The position numbers and the translations under genes were made by a program. From assembly GCA_002496565.1 (NCBI GenBank), contig DAKJ01000017.1, positions 1 through 64,000 of the forward strand: a stretch of 64,000 bases of DNA. The letters are read 5' to 3'. This document shows, piece by piece, positions 17,073 through 25,553 of the stretch. This DNA comes from Methanosarcina sp. UBA289 (GTDB taxonomy: Archaea; Halobacteriota; Methanosarcinia; Methanosarcinales; Methanosarcinaceae). The notes under the pieces are model-generated. The model was given only the letters and a program-made list of their open reading frames with translations, was not told the DNA's origin and searched no databases. Each line of letters begins with the position of its first letter. The first letter of the stretch is position 1.

Positions 17073-17861
17073 TTATTCTGTAACCCATCTTATGGGAGCA
17101 ACTTTTGTTAAGTAAACCCAATATAAATAAAGCTCTAATAATCCAACAAAGAAAGTAACTAGAGTAGCTGTACTTACTCTTCCTAAAATACCATCAAGCC
17201 ATTCGGCCCAATCTAAAGGAATTAACCATTTACCTGAAAAAATAAAACTGCAATATGGCGAAGTAACCACAAATAATAATAAAGTAACTAAACCTGAACT
17301 TAATACAATAATTGCTTGATTAGATTTATCAGCCATAGTAGCTTTAATAAGACTCTCATTCAATATTTCTCCATAGAAAGACTCATGATCTGTATCTTTT
17401 TCTAATATTTGAATGGGTGTGGAAAGTTTAAATAAGACCTTATTGTATTCATTGAAAATTTCATGTGTATTTTCGGCTTCATTATTTAGTTTATTTTTTA
17501 ATGTTTTGTAGGGTATATCTGACCTAAGCTGACTGACAAGTGATTCACATGCTTTCTTAAGTCTACTTGATATCGGATTTTTCAATCTAAACGTTATTCT
17601 ATACTTGTTTGTTCTTGTAACAATACCCCAAGTTTTAGTATCTCCATCATAGATTGTAGCAAAGGTTGTAGCTTTGAGTGTCGTTATTATTTCAAGAGGA
17701 ATATTAATGAAAATTTCCTCTTTTCTCTCAGCTATATCTTTCTCTAACTGTGGTAGTTCTTCTGAATTCACACATGTATTGGGGACCCAATTTATATCGC
17801 TCAGTATTGCTATTATTTCTTCGTTACTTAAAGGTGTAGTACATGAAATAATTGCTCTCAT
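17073..17861 (-). CDS. Hypothetical protein with two C-terminal TM helices
   Basis: A 262-residue protein I do not recognise. Residues 1-175 are soluble and charged, with a helical stretch near 115-150 (SRLKKACESLVSQLRSD, then KLNNEAENTHEIFNEYNKVL). Two TM helices follow (AIIVLSSGLVTLLLFVVTS at about 185 and ATLVTFFVGLLELYLYWVYLT near 235), separated by a short loop with WLIPLDWAEWLDG. ATG 17861 follows GAGGAGGTTTTC. It lies between tRNA-Leu(CAG) copies with the STAND gene, transcribed away from it. A membrane effector or sensor role in that island is only a guess. Confidence 0.6.
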   Translation of the reverse strand: MRAIISCTTPLSNEEIIAILSDINWVPNTCVNSEELPQLEKDIAERKEEIFINIPLEIITTLKATTFATIYDGDTKTWGIVTRTNKYRITFRLKNPISSRLKKACESLVSQLRSDIPYKTLKNKLNNEAENTHEIFNEYNKVLFKLSTPIQILEKDTDHESFYGEILNESLIKATMADKSNQAIIVLSSGLVTLLLFVVTSPYCSFIFSGKWLIPLDWAEWLDGILGRVSTATLVTFFVGLLELYLYWVYLTKVAPIRWVTE

Positions 17862-18000
17862 GAAAACCTCCTCTATTAAAAATAACTCGAAAATAAATTA
17901 AGAACAAAATTTATTGGGCAGTATGTTGATTTATTGGCAAATGTACTAAATATAAGTCAAACACTTTACTACCTACTAATGAGCCAAAAAATAATGTAGA

Positions 18001-18123
18001 TCAATCAACAATTGATTCACTTTTACCACCGATCCTTTCTGCGGAGGTGGTCGCTACGACAAGGGCAACTGTAACAATTGCAATAAATGCTAATTTATTT
18101 AAGAAGTTGTTTGTTTTACCCAC
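18001..18123 (-). CDS. Very small membrane or exported peptide (40 aa)
   Basis: From GTG 18123 the frame reads MGKTNNFLNKLAFIAIVTVA, then LVVATTSAERIGGKSESIVD and a stop. The basic N-terminus, 16-residue hydrophobic core and small residues before ERIGG look like a TM helix or a signal peptide. The ribosome binding site is weak (AGAGAG about 10 nt upstream). It lies 140 bp upstream of the hypothetical two-TM gene on the same strand and could share its transcript. No family known to me. Confidence 0.4.
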   Translation of the reverse strand: MGKTNNFLNKLAFIAIVTVALVVATTSAERIGGKSESIVD

Positions 18124-18828
18124 TAAAAATCAACTCTCTAAGTTTTTGTTTTCAATTCGTTACTTATTTTTATTTTTTCATAGTTTTATTTAACGTAACT
18201 TGTTCACTTACAAAAGATGCCTCTTATTAATATTCAAACCTTGAAAGGGGCTTTGCATCGTGAACAAATTGATACCTACTTCCCGAATTATTACTTAACT
18301 TCTCAGTTAAGATAGATACTTCATTTATAATCAAAGTAAGACCTATGTAGTTGAACTTAAAAATCACTAGCAATAACACTAAATGTTTAAAGTTTAATTT
18401 TAAACTACGTGTTTATTGTAGTTGACTTGTATATCCAATATGTAAGCCCTACTGGAGCATTCCGTTTTCGAAACAAACTCCAGTTAATAGTATAGTTGGT
18501 GCTTGAAAATGATGATAACGGGTAGTAAACGAATAATTGTGGGGAGTGGGCCTTAAATCAGTTCAGATGTATAACTCTAGAATCTCTGTGTTTTGGATCA
18601 TTTTTAGAATTAAGTCCCATAAAACTCTCAAATATTACGTATCGTCCCTGTCTAATCATTGACATATCTATCGGAAAAGCTATACCAAAAAAGTCTATTC
18701 TAAAAGACGACGTATTTCTTTCTCCAAAAGCGCTCTTATGATTTAAATTATATTGAGCTTATCCACAATTGCACACTCTCGATTTAATTTAACAAATTAT
18801 ATAAACGAATAGCAGCGAATCATCTTTT
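18124..18828. other. AT-rich spacer before the STAND gene
   Basis: No gene seen in about 700 bp. TTATATAA at 18797-18804 is a good TATA-box candidate about 28 bp before the STAND ATG, and there is no Shine-Dalgarno, so that mRNA may be nearly leaderless. Confidence 0.5.
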
Positions 18829-21792
18829 ATGGACTTAAACTCAGAGAAGGAAATAAAAGTACCTTTGATCGAAGAAATAAATGACTTCCATAAAGATAAA
18901 CCAGTTACGTATAAAGGAAAAAGCATTTCTATTATATCAATGCTTTCTGATATATATGAGCTATATTATAAAAACTGTGGATCTCCAATAACTACAGTAG
19001 ACTTAGTAAAAAAATCATACGATTTTGATAAAGCTGAGAGATTCTTTGACAAAGTCGTAACACGTCATCTATATCCAGAACATGACAGAGATCGCAGACC
19101 TAGTAAACTAGGTCCTCCAAATCTAATAAATCTTATACATAGTGATGATGGAAACTTCATATATCCTTTGGCTATCAGTTTAAAAACTAAAAATGGCAAT
19201 ATATATGATTTCACAGCAATTGATAGCTTTAATACTAATTTTGATAAGATTTCTGAAAAAATAGTAGTGAATATCTGCAAAAGTTCGGTTACATTAAAAG
19301 AATTTGTAAGCTCATATAATGAAGATCCTAAAAATGTAACAAATATTTTAATGAGTATAGCTAGGAATGTAAATAAAGCCAAAACTGAATATTTATATGA
19401 TACTATAAATAAGTTAAAAGGAGATGTATCCAAACGATTAAAAGAAAATAAGTCTTTTTGGAACTTGGATTATTCTAGAAATAAATATTTTGTCGGTAGA
19501 GAATTGATATTAAAGGTTATTGATGAATCTCTCTCATCCAGTGAAGGAAATTCGGTAGCAATTGTGGGTCTTAGTGGGCTTGGAGGTGTTGGTAAGTCAC
19601 AACTTGCAATAGAGTATGCATATCAACACAAAGAGGATAATAGGATTACATGTTGGTTGAGAGCTGAAAGCTCCGACAGCCTTGAAAAAGATTATTTTGA
19701 ATTGGCTTCATTTTTAAAGATTCCTTTTAACAAAGATATGAAAAAGGAAGAACGTATCAAAAGAATTAGGCGCAAATTGGAAGAGCGAAAAGATTGGTTG
19801 CTAATCTTTGACAATGCGCTTACAATAAAAGATATTGACGACTACCTACCAAAGTCGAAGGTAGGTCGTGTCCTTGTGACTTCTCGTAATCCAATTTGGC
19901 GAAATATGACAAAGGTTATCGAAGTAGATGTATTTACTCCAAGTGAGTCGATAGATTACATTTTAAAATTACTATTGATAGACGAGACAAATAAAGAAAT
20001 GGCTAATAATCTAGCAGTTGAACTTGGATATCTTCCATTAGCCCTCTCACAGGCTTGTGCATACATTAAAGCTACCAGGAAAGAAATATCTAATTATTTA
20101 GAGCTGTTTAAGGATAAGAGATATCAAAAAGGAATTTTTAACAGAAAAGAAAGCTTATTGGAAGATTACCAGAACACTGTTGAAACCACATGGTCTATCT
20201 CTATAGAAAAGATAGAAAAATCTTGTCCTGATGGTGTTTATCTATTGAATCTGTGTGCATTCATGGCTCCTGAAGGTATTCCAATAAGACTGATTAAAAA
20301 AGGCTCTAATCTTCTTCCCTGGAACGGTACTGAGATCTTTTCAGATGAGTTTAGAATGGATGACGCTTTATCGTCTCTGATAGAGTATTCCCTCGTACAA
20401 TATGGAAATGAAATGTTGTCAGTACACAGGCTTGTACAACTTATTACCAGAAATTCCATAGAAGAAGATAAAATGAGTATATGGATTGGATCACTTATCA
20501 AGACAATAAGCACAATACTGCCAGTTAATATCAATATAAAAGAAAACAGGGATATATATTACCAGCTACTACCGCATTTATCAAACATTATAAGACTAAC
20601 TGAGGAACACCTGATTCAATATAAAGGCATCAATAAAGATATAGTATCTTTAGTAAATAAAGTTGGGATCTTTTTATTTAATACAAGCGATTTCAAAAAA
20701 GATATAGAATACCAAGAAAAGAGCTTAAAAATCTGCCAAGAGATTGGTGACAAACAGGGAGAAGCAAACTGTTATACTAAACTTGGTACCGATTATAATA
20801 GGCTCGGCGATTATCAGAAGGACAAAGAATACCAGGGTAAGAGTCTAAGAATCTGCCAAGAGATTAGCTACCGTGAAGGAGAAGCAAACTGTTATACTAA
20901 TCTTGGTAAAGCTTTTCATAATCTGTGTTATTTTAAAGATGCCATAGAATACCAAGAAAAAGGACTAAGAATCTGCCAAGAGATTGGTGACAAACAAGGA
21001 GAAGCAAACTGTTATATTAATCTTGGAGTTGCCTATTATAGGCTTGGTAATTTTTCGAAGGATATCGAATACCAGGATAAAGGCCTAAAAATCTGCCAAG
21101 AGATTGATGACCTGTCAGGAGAGGCAAAATGTTATACTAATCTTAGCAATGCCTATCTTAGTCTTGGCAATTTTAAAGATGCCATTGAATATCAGGAAAA
21201 AAGCTTAAAAATCTGCTTAGATATTGGCGACAGACAGGGAGAATCAACATGTTACAATAATCTTGGTGTGGCCTATCACAGTCTTGGTGAATATGAGAGA
21301 AATATCGAACACCTAGAAAATGCCGTTGAATACCAGGAAAGAAGCCTAAAAATCTGTCAAAAGATCGGTGACAGAGAAGGTGAAACAAAATGCTATGGAA
21401 ACCTTGGCAATATATACCATAGCCGTGGTGATTATACGAAGGATATAGAGCACCAGGAAAAAAGCCTAAAAATCTGCTTAGATATTGGCGACAGACAAGG
21501 AGAATCAACATGTTATAATAACCTTGGAAATGCCTATTATAATCTTAGTGATTACAAAAAAGACATCGAATACCAAGAAAAAAGCTTAAAAATCTGTTTG
21601 GAAACCGGCGACAGATTAGGTGAATCAAAATGTTATACTAGCTTTAGAAAAGCTTATGATAGTCTTAGTGATTATGAAAAGGCCAGAGAATACGAAGAAA
21701 AAAGCCGAAAAATCGGTATAGAGATCGGTAACCAGCAAGGTGAAACAAAACATTATACTATCCTCGCAGATGTCTATAACAGACTATCCTAA
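18829..21792 (+). CDS. STAND NTPase: NB-ARC with nine C-terminal TPRs
   Basis: A 987-residue signalling NTPase. Residues 1-215 form an N-terminal domain I cannot name (PITTVDLVKKSYDFDKAERFF near 50-70), the likely effector or adaptor. Residues 220-520 are the NB-ARC module: FVGRE, Walker A GLGGVGKSQ, WLLIFDNA as Walker B, GRVLVTSRNP as sensor 1, and GYLPLALSQACAYI (GLPLA-like motif), then a winged-helix region with LVQLITR. From about residue 620 there are nine TPR-like repeats of about 40 residues with consensus YQEKSLKIC-EIGD-QGE-NCY-NLG-AY--L. In prokaryotes such proteins often act as phage sensors that trigger abortive responses. The position next to a CRISPR-Cas locus and between tRNA repeats supports a defence role, as an inference. 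Confidence 0.85.
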   Translation: MDLNSEKEIKVPLIEEINDFHKDKPVTYKGKSISIISMLSDIYELYYKNCGSPITTVDLVKKSYDFDKAERFFDKVVTRHLYPEHDRDRRPSKLGPPNLINLIHSDDGNFIYPLAISLKTKNGNIYDFTAIDSFNTNFDKISEKIVVNICKSSVTLKEFVSSYNEDPKNVTNILMSIARNVNKAKTEYLYDTINKLKGDVSKRLKENKSFWNLDYSRNKYFVGRELILKVIDESLSSSEGNSVAIVGLSGLGGVGKSQLAIEYAYQHKEDNRITCWLRAESSDSLEKDYFELASFLKIPFNKDMKKEERIKRIRRKLEERKDWLLIFDNALTIKDIDDYLPKSKVGRVLVTSRNPIWRNMTKVIEVDVFTPSESIDYILKLLLIDETNKEMANNLAVELGYLPLALSQACAYIKATRKEISNYLELFKDKRYQKGIFNRKESLLEDYQNTVETTWSISIEKIEKSCPDGVYLLNLCAFMAPEGIPIRLIKKGSNLLPWNGTEIFSDEFRMDDALSSLIEYSLVQYGNEMLSVHRLVQLITRNSIEEDKMSIWIGSLIKTISTILPVNINIKENRDIYYQLLPHLSNIIRLTEEHLIQYKGINKDIVSLVNKVGIFLFNTSDFKKDIEYQEKSLKICQEIGDKQGEANCYTKLGTDYNRLGDYQKDKEYQGKSLRICQEISYREGEANCYTNLGKAFHNLCYFKDAIEYQEKGLRICQEIGDKQGEANCYINLGVAYYRLGNFSKDIEYQDKGLKICQEIDDLSGEAKCYTNLSNAYLSLGNFKDAIEYQEKSLKICLDIGDRQGESTCYNNLGVAYHSLGEYERNIEHLENAVEYQERSLKICQKIGDREGETKCYGNLGNIYHSRGDYTKDIEHQEKSLKICLDIGDRQGESTCYNNLGNAYYNLSDYKKDIEYQEKSLKICLETGDRLGESKCYTSFRKAYDSLSDYEKAREYEEKSRKIGIEIGNQQGETKHYTILADVYNRLS
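20690..21785 (+). repeat. Nine tandem ~120-bp TPR-coding repeats
   Basis: The 3' third of the STAND gene consists of about 120-bp units sharing segments such as AAAATCTGCCAAGAGATTGG and GAAGCAAACTGTTATACTAA. Several units are nearly identical at DNA level, for example those around 21200 and 21480. One unit near 21300 is longer by about 8 codons. Such repeats can gain or lose units by recombination. Confidence 0.7.
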
Positions 21793-21915
21793 ATTACTTG
21801 CAACTATGTGTAATTAATTTTGCTGAAACTTTATAATAAATGAATCGCTATTAGGGTTCATTTCAGAGTTCAACATAGAGGACTATATTTTATTTAGCAG
21901 TAAACAAACCAAAAT

Positions 21916-22000
21916 GCAAGAGTTGTCCAGCCAGGTCAAAGGCGCTAGGTTCAGAGCCTATTCTCGTAGGAGTTCGTGCGTTCGAATCGCACCTCTCGCA
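21916..22000 (+). tRNA. tRNA-Leu(CAG)-like copy, probably degenerate
   Basis: The 3' two thirds are identical to the tRNA at 16557, but the 5' part reads GCAAGAGTTGTCCAGCC. The acceptor has an A-C mismatch at pair 3 and the anticodon stem begins with a C-T mismatch (CTAGG/CCTAT). The fold is otherwise complete with anticodon CAG. It could be weakly functional or a pseudo-tRNA left by duplication or integration. Confidence 0.65.
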
Positions 22001-22140
22001 TCAAACTTTTTTCTTTTTTATTAAATTATCTGGTTCTTATTACATCTTTTTTGAGTGCGGTAAGATGGATACTAAGGGGTCAAACTCAAGAGATAATCAG
22101 GAAGACTAAATAATATTTAGACAAACATATAAGACAACAA

Positions 22141-22223
22141 GCGGGAGTAACCAAGCGGTCAAAAGTGAACGACTCAAGATCGTTTCGTGAAGGCGTTCAG
22201 GGGTTCGAATCCCTTCTCCTGCA
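22141..22223 (+). tRNA. tRNA-Leu (anticodon CAA)
   Basis: Acceptor GCGGGAG pairs with CTCCTGC (one G-T), discriminator A. The anticodon stem AACGA/TCGTT encloses CTCAAGA (anticodon CAA), with a long variable arm (TCGTGAAGGCGTTCA) and T-arm GGGGTTCGAATCCCT. A clean, probably functional isoacceptor. Confidence 0.92.
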
Positions 22224-22302
22224 CTAAAATTATTATGGTTTTTCTATTCTTGATTAAGATCTTTTTCTCTTTATTTATCTAATCCGGTTTTAATTTCGCT
22301 GA

Positions 22303-22387
22303 GTTACGGCAAGGAACCAAGCCAAGAGCAGCGGATTTAAGATCTGATATAAAAGGATTTCGTGGGTTCGAATTCCATCCCCTATTA
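22303..22387 (+). pseudogene. Decayed tRNA-Leu(UAA) copy
   Basis: GGATTTAAGATCTGAT, then AAAGGATTTCGTGGGTTCGA and ATTCCATCCCCTATTA align with the anticodon loop, variable arm, T-arm and acceptor 3' strand of tRNA-Leu(UAA). The 5' part (AAGGAACCAAGCCAAGAGCA) is barely recognisable, and the T-stem and acceptor do not pair. It marks another event at the tRNA-Leu site. Confidence 0.6.
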
Positions 22388-22550
22388 CTAATTTATATAT
22401 TAGGAACGGTGGCAAATAAACAACTGTATACCTTTTCTCAATCTCAAGCGCGTTTTTAAAAATTAATTCAATCATTTCCTCAGACCGTAACTTCTTGCCA
22501 TCCGCCCCTCCTCTGACAGCAGTATAATTTTCGAAGGGGAAAGCCTAGTC
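22388..22550 (-). pseudogene. Unidentified gene fragment
   Basis: Read on the minus strand, a frame gives AFPFENYTAVRGGADGKKLR followed by SEEMIELIFKNALEIEKR before running into the decayed tRNA. The composition is clearly protein-like, and upstream (plus-strand side near 22553) it is closed by a stop. I cannot name the family. It is probably a 3' or internal piece of a gene broken by rearrangement at the tRNA. Confidence 0.4.
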
Positions 22551-22712
22551 ACGCAGATAATAACAGGTTCAAGGGAATAGATTGTAGAGATGAGTGTGAG
22601 CTTTGACATTAGATGTTTATTATTGTATATTAGGTTAAACGCTTTACTATGTGATTATTGTCCTATATTTCAGTTTAATTCATTTATTATTATAATTAAT
22701 TTTAGAAATACA

Positions 22713-22720
22713 TATATAAG
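22713..22720 (+). promoter_or_regulatory. TATA-box candidate of the cas operon
   Basis: TATATAAG lies about 62 bp upstream of the cas3 ATG in an AT-rich stretch. It is the best archaeal TATA match in the spacer 22551-22781, which otherwise shows no gene. Confidence 0.4.
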
Positions 22721-22781
22721 ATATTGGTAATGAGCGTGTAAGGTACACTAGTTTTATTTAATTTGAAAAATACGTGATAAT

Positions 22782-25538
22782 ATGGACAACTCATTCAATA
22801 ATTTAATGTTTAACAATTGGGGAAAATCCGGTCCTATTAAAGAAGATAAGAATAGTTATCACTTACTTGCATATCATTGCTTGGATGTTGCAGCTGTTGG
22901 AACTCTATTATTGGAAAAAGACAAGCTTTTGGCAAAAAGAATTACAAAATTAACAGGCTTTAATAAGGAAGAAACTCAATCTCTGATTCCCCTTCTTTTA
23001 ACTCTTCATGATTTAGGAAAATTTTCAGAAAGGTTTCAGAACCTTAAGCCAGATCTGTTAAAAGAACTTCGCCATCATGAAAGTAACAGGGCTTATATAC
23101 TGCGGCATGATAGTATGGGACTTTTTATATGGAGTTCTATATGGAAGAGATTGTGGGATGAGAATTGTCTTAATTTAAATAATCTGGATTATGATATCTA
23201 TGACTGGGATCTAGCGATTGAACCATTGATAAAAGCAGTTGCTGGCCATCATGGAAAACCTCCGGAGTATGAAATTCACGGTGTTCCTGTAAACTGCAAA
23301 GAACTTTTCACGGAAGAGGATACTGAGATTGCCTATATTTTCGTAAAGAGTGTACTCCAGTTGTTTTCAGGCATAGACTTCAATGCTGTAATAAGAGATG
23401 ATGACAGTGGAGACCCTTTTGAGAACCTTATATTAAAATTTAAAAAATCTTCCTGGTTACTTGCGGGTCTTACTGTATTGTGTGACTGGATAGGATCCAA
23501 TAACAATTATTTCAAATATGTTTCTGAGCCGATGCCACTTGAGGAATACTGGAACAAACATGCGCTTAAAAGCGCTAAGGAAGCTTTATACGATTCGGGA
23601 GTTTTGCCTTCTACAGTTTCTTTAAATACAGGAATGGAAGTTCTGTTCCCTAATATAAAAACTCCAAGTCCACTGCAGTTACATGTATCTTCGTGTCCCA
23701 TAGAAAAAATTCCTCAACTCTTCATAATCGAAGAAGCAACAGGAAATGGAAAAACTGAAGCTTCATTAACTCTTGCACACAGACTGATGTCAGTGGAGCT
23801 TGCTAATGGTATATTTATTGCACTACCAACTATGGCAACATCCAATGCGATGTATGAAAGGTTGGTAAAGACCTACAGAAATTTTTTCCAGGAAAACTCA
23901 GACCCTTCGCTAGTGTTAGCTCACAGCAGTAACTATCTCTCTGATGAATTTCGGACTTCAATAGGTTTTAGCGAAGTAGAGGAGCTTAAACAATACAGCA
24001 GGATTGGAACCACAGAAGATGAAACGATCTCTGCCCAGTGCAGCAAATGGATTGCAGACAGTCGAAAAAAGGCTCTGTTAGCTGACGTAGGAGTAGGAAC
24101 TGTAGACCAGGCTATAATGGCAGTTCTTCCTACATATCACCAGTCCCTTCGAATCCTTGGTTTGACTCGCAGTATACTGATAGTTGACGAAGTTCATGCC
24201 TATGATTCATACATGAACACTTTATTATGTAAATTATTGGAACTTCATGCCTCTCTAGGGGGCAGCGCAATTTTGCTCTCTGCAACTATTCCTGCAAAAC
24301 TCAGACAGAGATTGGCAGATAGCTTTTGCAAAGGATTAGGAGTAGCCTGCGGAAATCTGAAAGAAACAGCTTATCCGCTCCTGACTCATGTAAGTGAGAT
24401 GGATGCAAAAGAAATTCAAATTGACACTCGCGAAGGAACTGGAAGAACAATCTACGTAGAATTTTTTAATGAACAGGCTTCAGTCGAAGAAAAAATTGTT
24501 AGTACCTCAAAAGAAGGCAAGTGTGTTTGCTGGATAAGAAATACTGTTGATGATGCAGTTGATGCTTATGAAAAACTCGTAAATATACTGGGAGAAGAAA
24601 AAGTCGATCTTTTCCATGCTCGTTTTGTCATGGGCGAGCGCTTAGAAATCGAGAATAGGGTTTTGAAGACTTTTGGAAAAGAATCCAATGAATCTATACG
24701 CAAAGGAAAAGTCCTGATCTCAACTCAGGTAATAGAACAATCATTGGATCTTGATTTTGATTACATGATAAGTGATCTTGCACCCATTGATCTGCTAATC
24801 CAAAGAGTTGGGAGACTCCAGCGGCACTCGAAACATGGTAGCCAGAGAGTGCTCATATTTGGTATTTTTGCTCCAGAGCTTACAGAAAGTCCACAGGAAA
24901 ACTGGTATGCTGACTTTTTCCCTAAAGCTGCTTTTGTATACCCCAACCATGGAAAACTCTGGCTTACAGCTCGTCTGCTAGCGGAAAAAGGAAGATTTAC
25001 TGTCCCTGAAGACTTGCGCTTTCTAATTGAGGGTGTTTTTGGAGAACATTCAATAGAAAAAGTTGCTCCAAATTTAAGGATATGGGAAGATAAAGCGGAA
25101 GGAGAATCAAGGGCAAAAATTGATGCGGCTAATCTGAATTCATTGAATTTTCAGGAAGAGTACAAAAGGACACTTACTCAGTGGGTTGATGATCTAATAA
25201 CGCCAACCCGGCTTGGTGAAGAAACGCTATTAGTTAGACTTGCAAAATGGGATGGAAAACATCTTACTCCTTTCTTTAAAGATAAGCGTTATTCCTGGGA
25301 ACTAAGCCAGGTAAGTGTAAGAAAAAGCAAGATTAAAAAAGTTAGAAACTATGAAAAAACACTGGAAGTTGAAGTTAAAAAAGCATTGGATTCAATGCCG
25401 GACAAAGGAAAGTGGTCTATACTTGTTCCAATGTCCCCAGCGGGCGACAATGAATGGACAGGTATTGTTTTAGATGAATACAATCACGAAGTACAGGTAC
25501 GCTATAAACAGAAAATGGGCTTAAGTGTAGAAAAGTAA
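22782..25538 (+). CDS. cas3: Cas3, HD nuclease-helicase of type I-E
   Basis: A 918-residue effector recruited by Cascade to nick and degrade target DNA 3' to 5'. The N-terminal HD domain has YHCLDVAAVG, LTLHDLGKFSERFQ and GHHGKPP. The SF2 helicase shows Walker A-like EEATGNGKTEA near residue 320, ALPTMATSNAM, DEVHAYD (DEVH box) near 470, LLSATIP, and motif VI-like DLAPIDLLIQRVGRLQRH near 675. A C-terminal Cas3-specific domain follows. All catalytic motifs are intact. It heads the operon; cse1 begins 15 bp later behind AAGGAGGG. Cytoplasmic. The fused HD-helicase order is the normal I-E form. Confidence 0.96.
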   Translation: MDNSFNNLMFNNWGKSGPIKEDKNSYHLLAYHCLDVAAVGTLLLEKDKLLAKRITKLTGFNKEETQSLIPLLLTLHDLGKFSERFQNLKPDLLKELRHHESNRAYILRHDSMGLFIWSSIWKRLWDENCLNLNNLDYDIYDWDLAIEPLIKAVAGHHGKPPEYEIHGVPVNCKELFTEEDTEIAYIFVKSVLQLFSGIDFNAVIRDDDSGDPFENLILKFKKSSWLLAGLTVLCDWIGSNNNYFKYVSEPMPLEEYWNKHALKSAKEALYDSGVLPSTVSLNTGMEVLFPNIKTPSPLQLHVSSCPIEKIPQLFIIEEATGNGKTEASLTLAHRLMSVELANGIFIALPTMATSNAMYERLVKTYRNFFQENSDPSLVLAHSSNYLSDEFRTSIGFSEVEELKQYSRIGTTEDETISAQCSKWIADSRKKALLADVGVGTVDQAIMAVLPTYHQSLRILGLTRSILIVDEVHAYDSYMNTLLCKLLELHASLGGSAILLSATIPAKLRQRLADSFCKGLGVACGNLKETAYPLLTHVSEMDAKEIQIDTREGTGRTIYVEFFNEQASVEEKIVSTSKEGKCVCWIRNTVDDAVDAYEKLVNILGEEKVDLFHARFVMGERLEIENRVLKTFGKESNESIRKGKVLISTQVIEQSLDLDFDYMISDLAPIDLLIQRVGRLQRHSKHGSQRVLIFGIFAPELTESPQENWYADFFPKAAFVYPNHGKLWLTARLLAEKGRFTVPEDLRFLIEGVFGEHSIEKVAPNLRIWEDKAEGESRAKIDAANLNSLNFQEEYKRTLTQWVDDLITPTRLGEETLLVRLAKWDGKHLTPFFKDKRYSWELSQVSVRKSKIKKVRNYEKTLEVEVKKALDSMPDKGKWSILVPMSPAGDNEWTGIVLDEYNHEVQVRYKQKMGLSVEK

Positions 25539-25553
25539 GAAGGAGGGAAAAAC

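Noticed and set aside
21173..21511. Minus-strand 112-codon ORF
   Set aside because: Antisense to the TPR repeats of the STAND gene, without a ribosome binding site.
22290..22475. 61-codon minus-strand ORF across the decayed tRNA
   Set aside because: It runs through the tRNA remnant and contains translated tRNA (GIRTHEI). Only its upstream part belongs to an older gene fragment.
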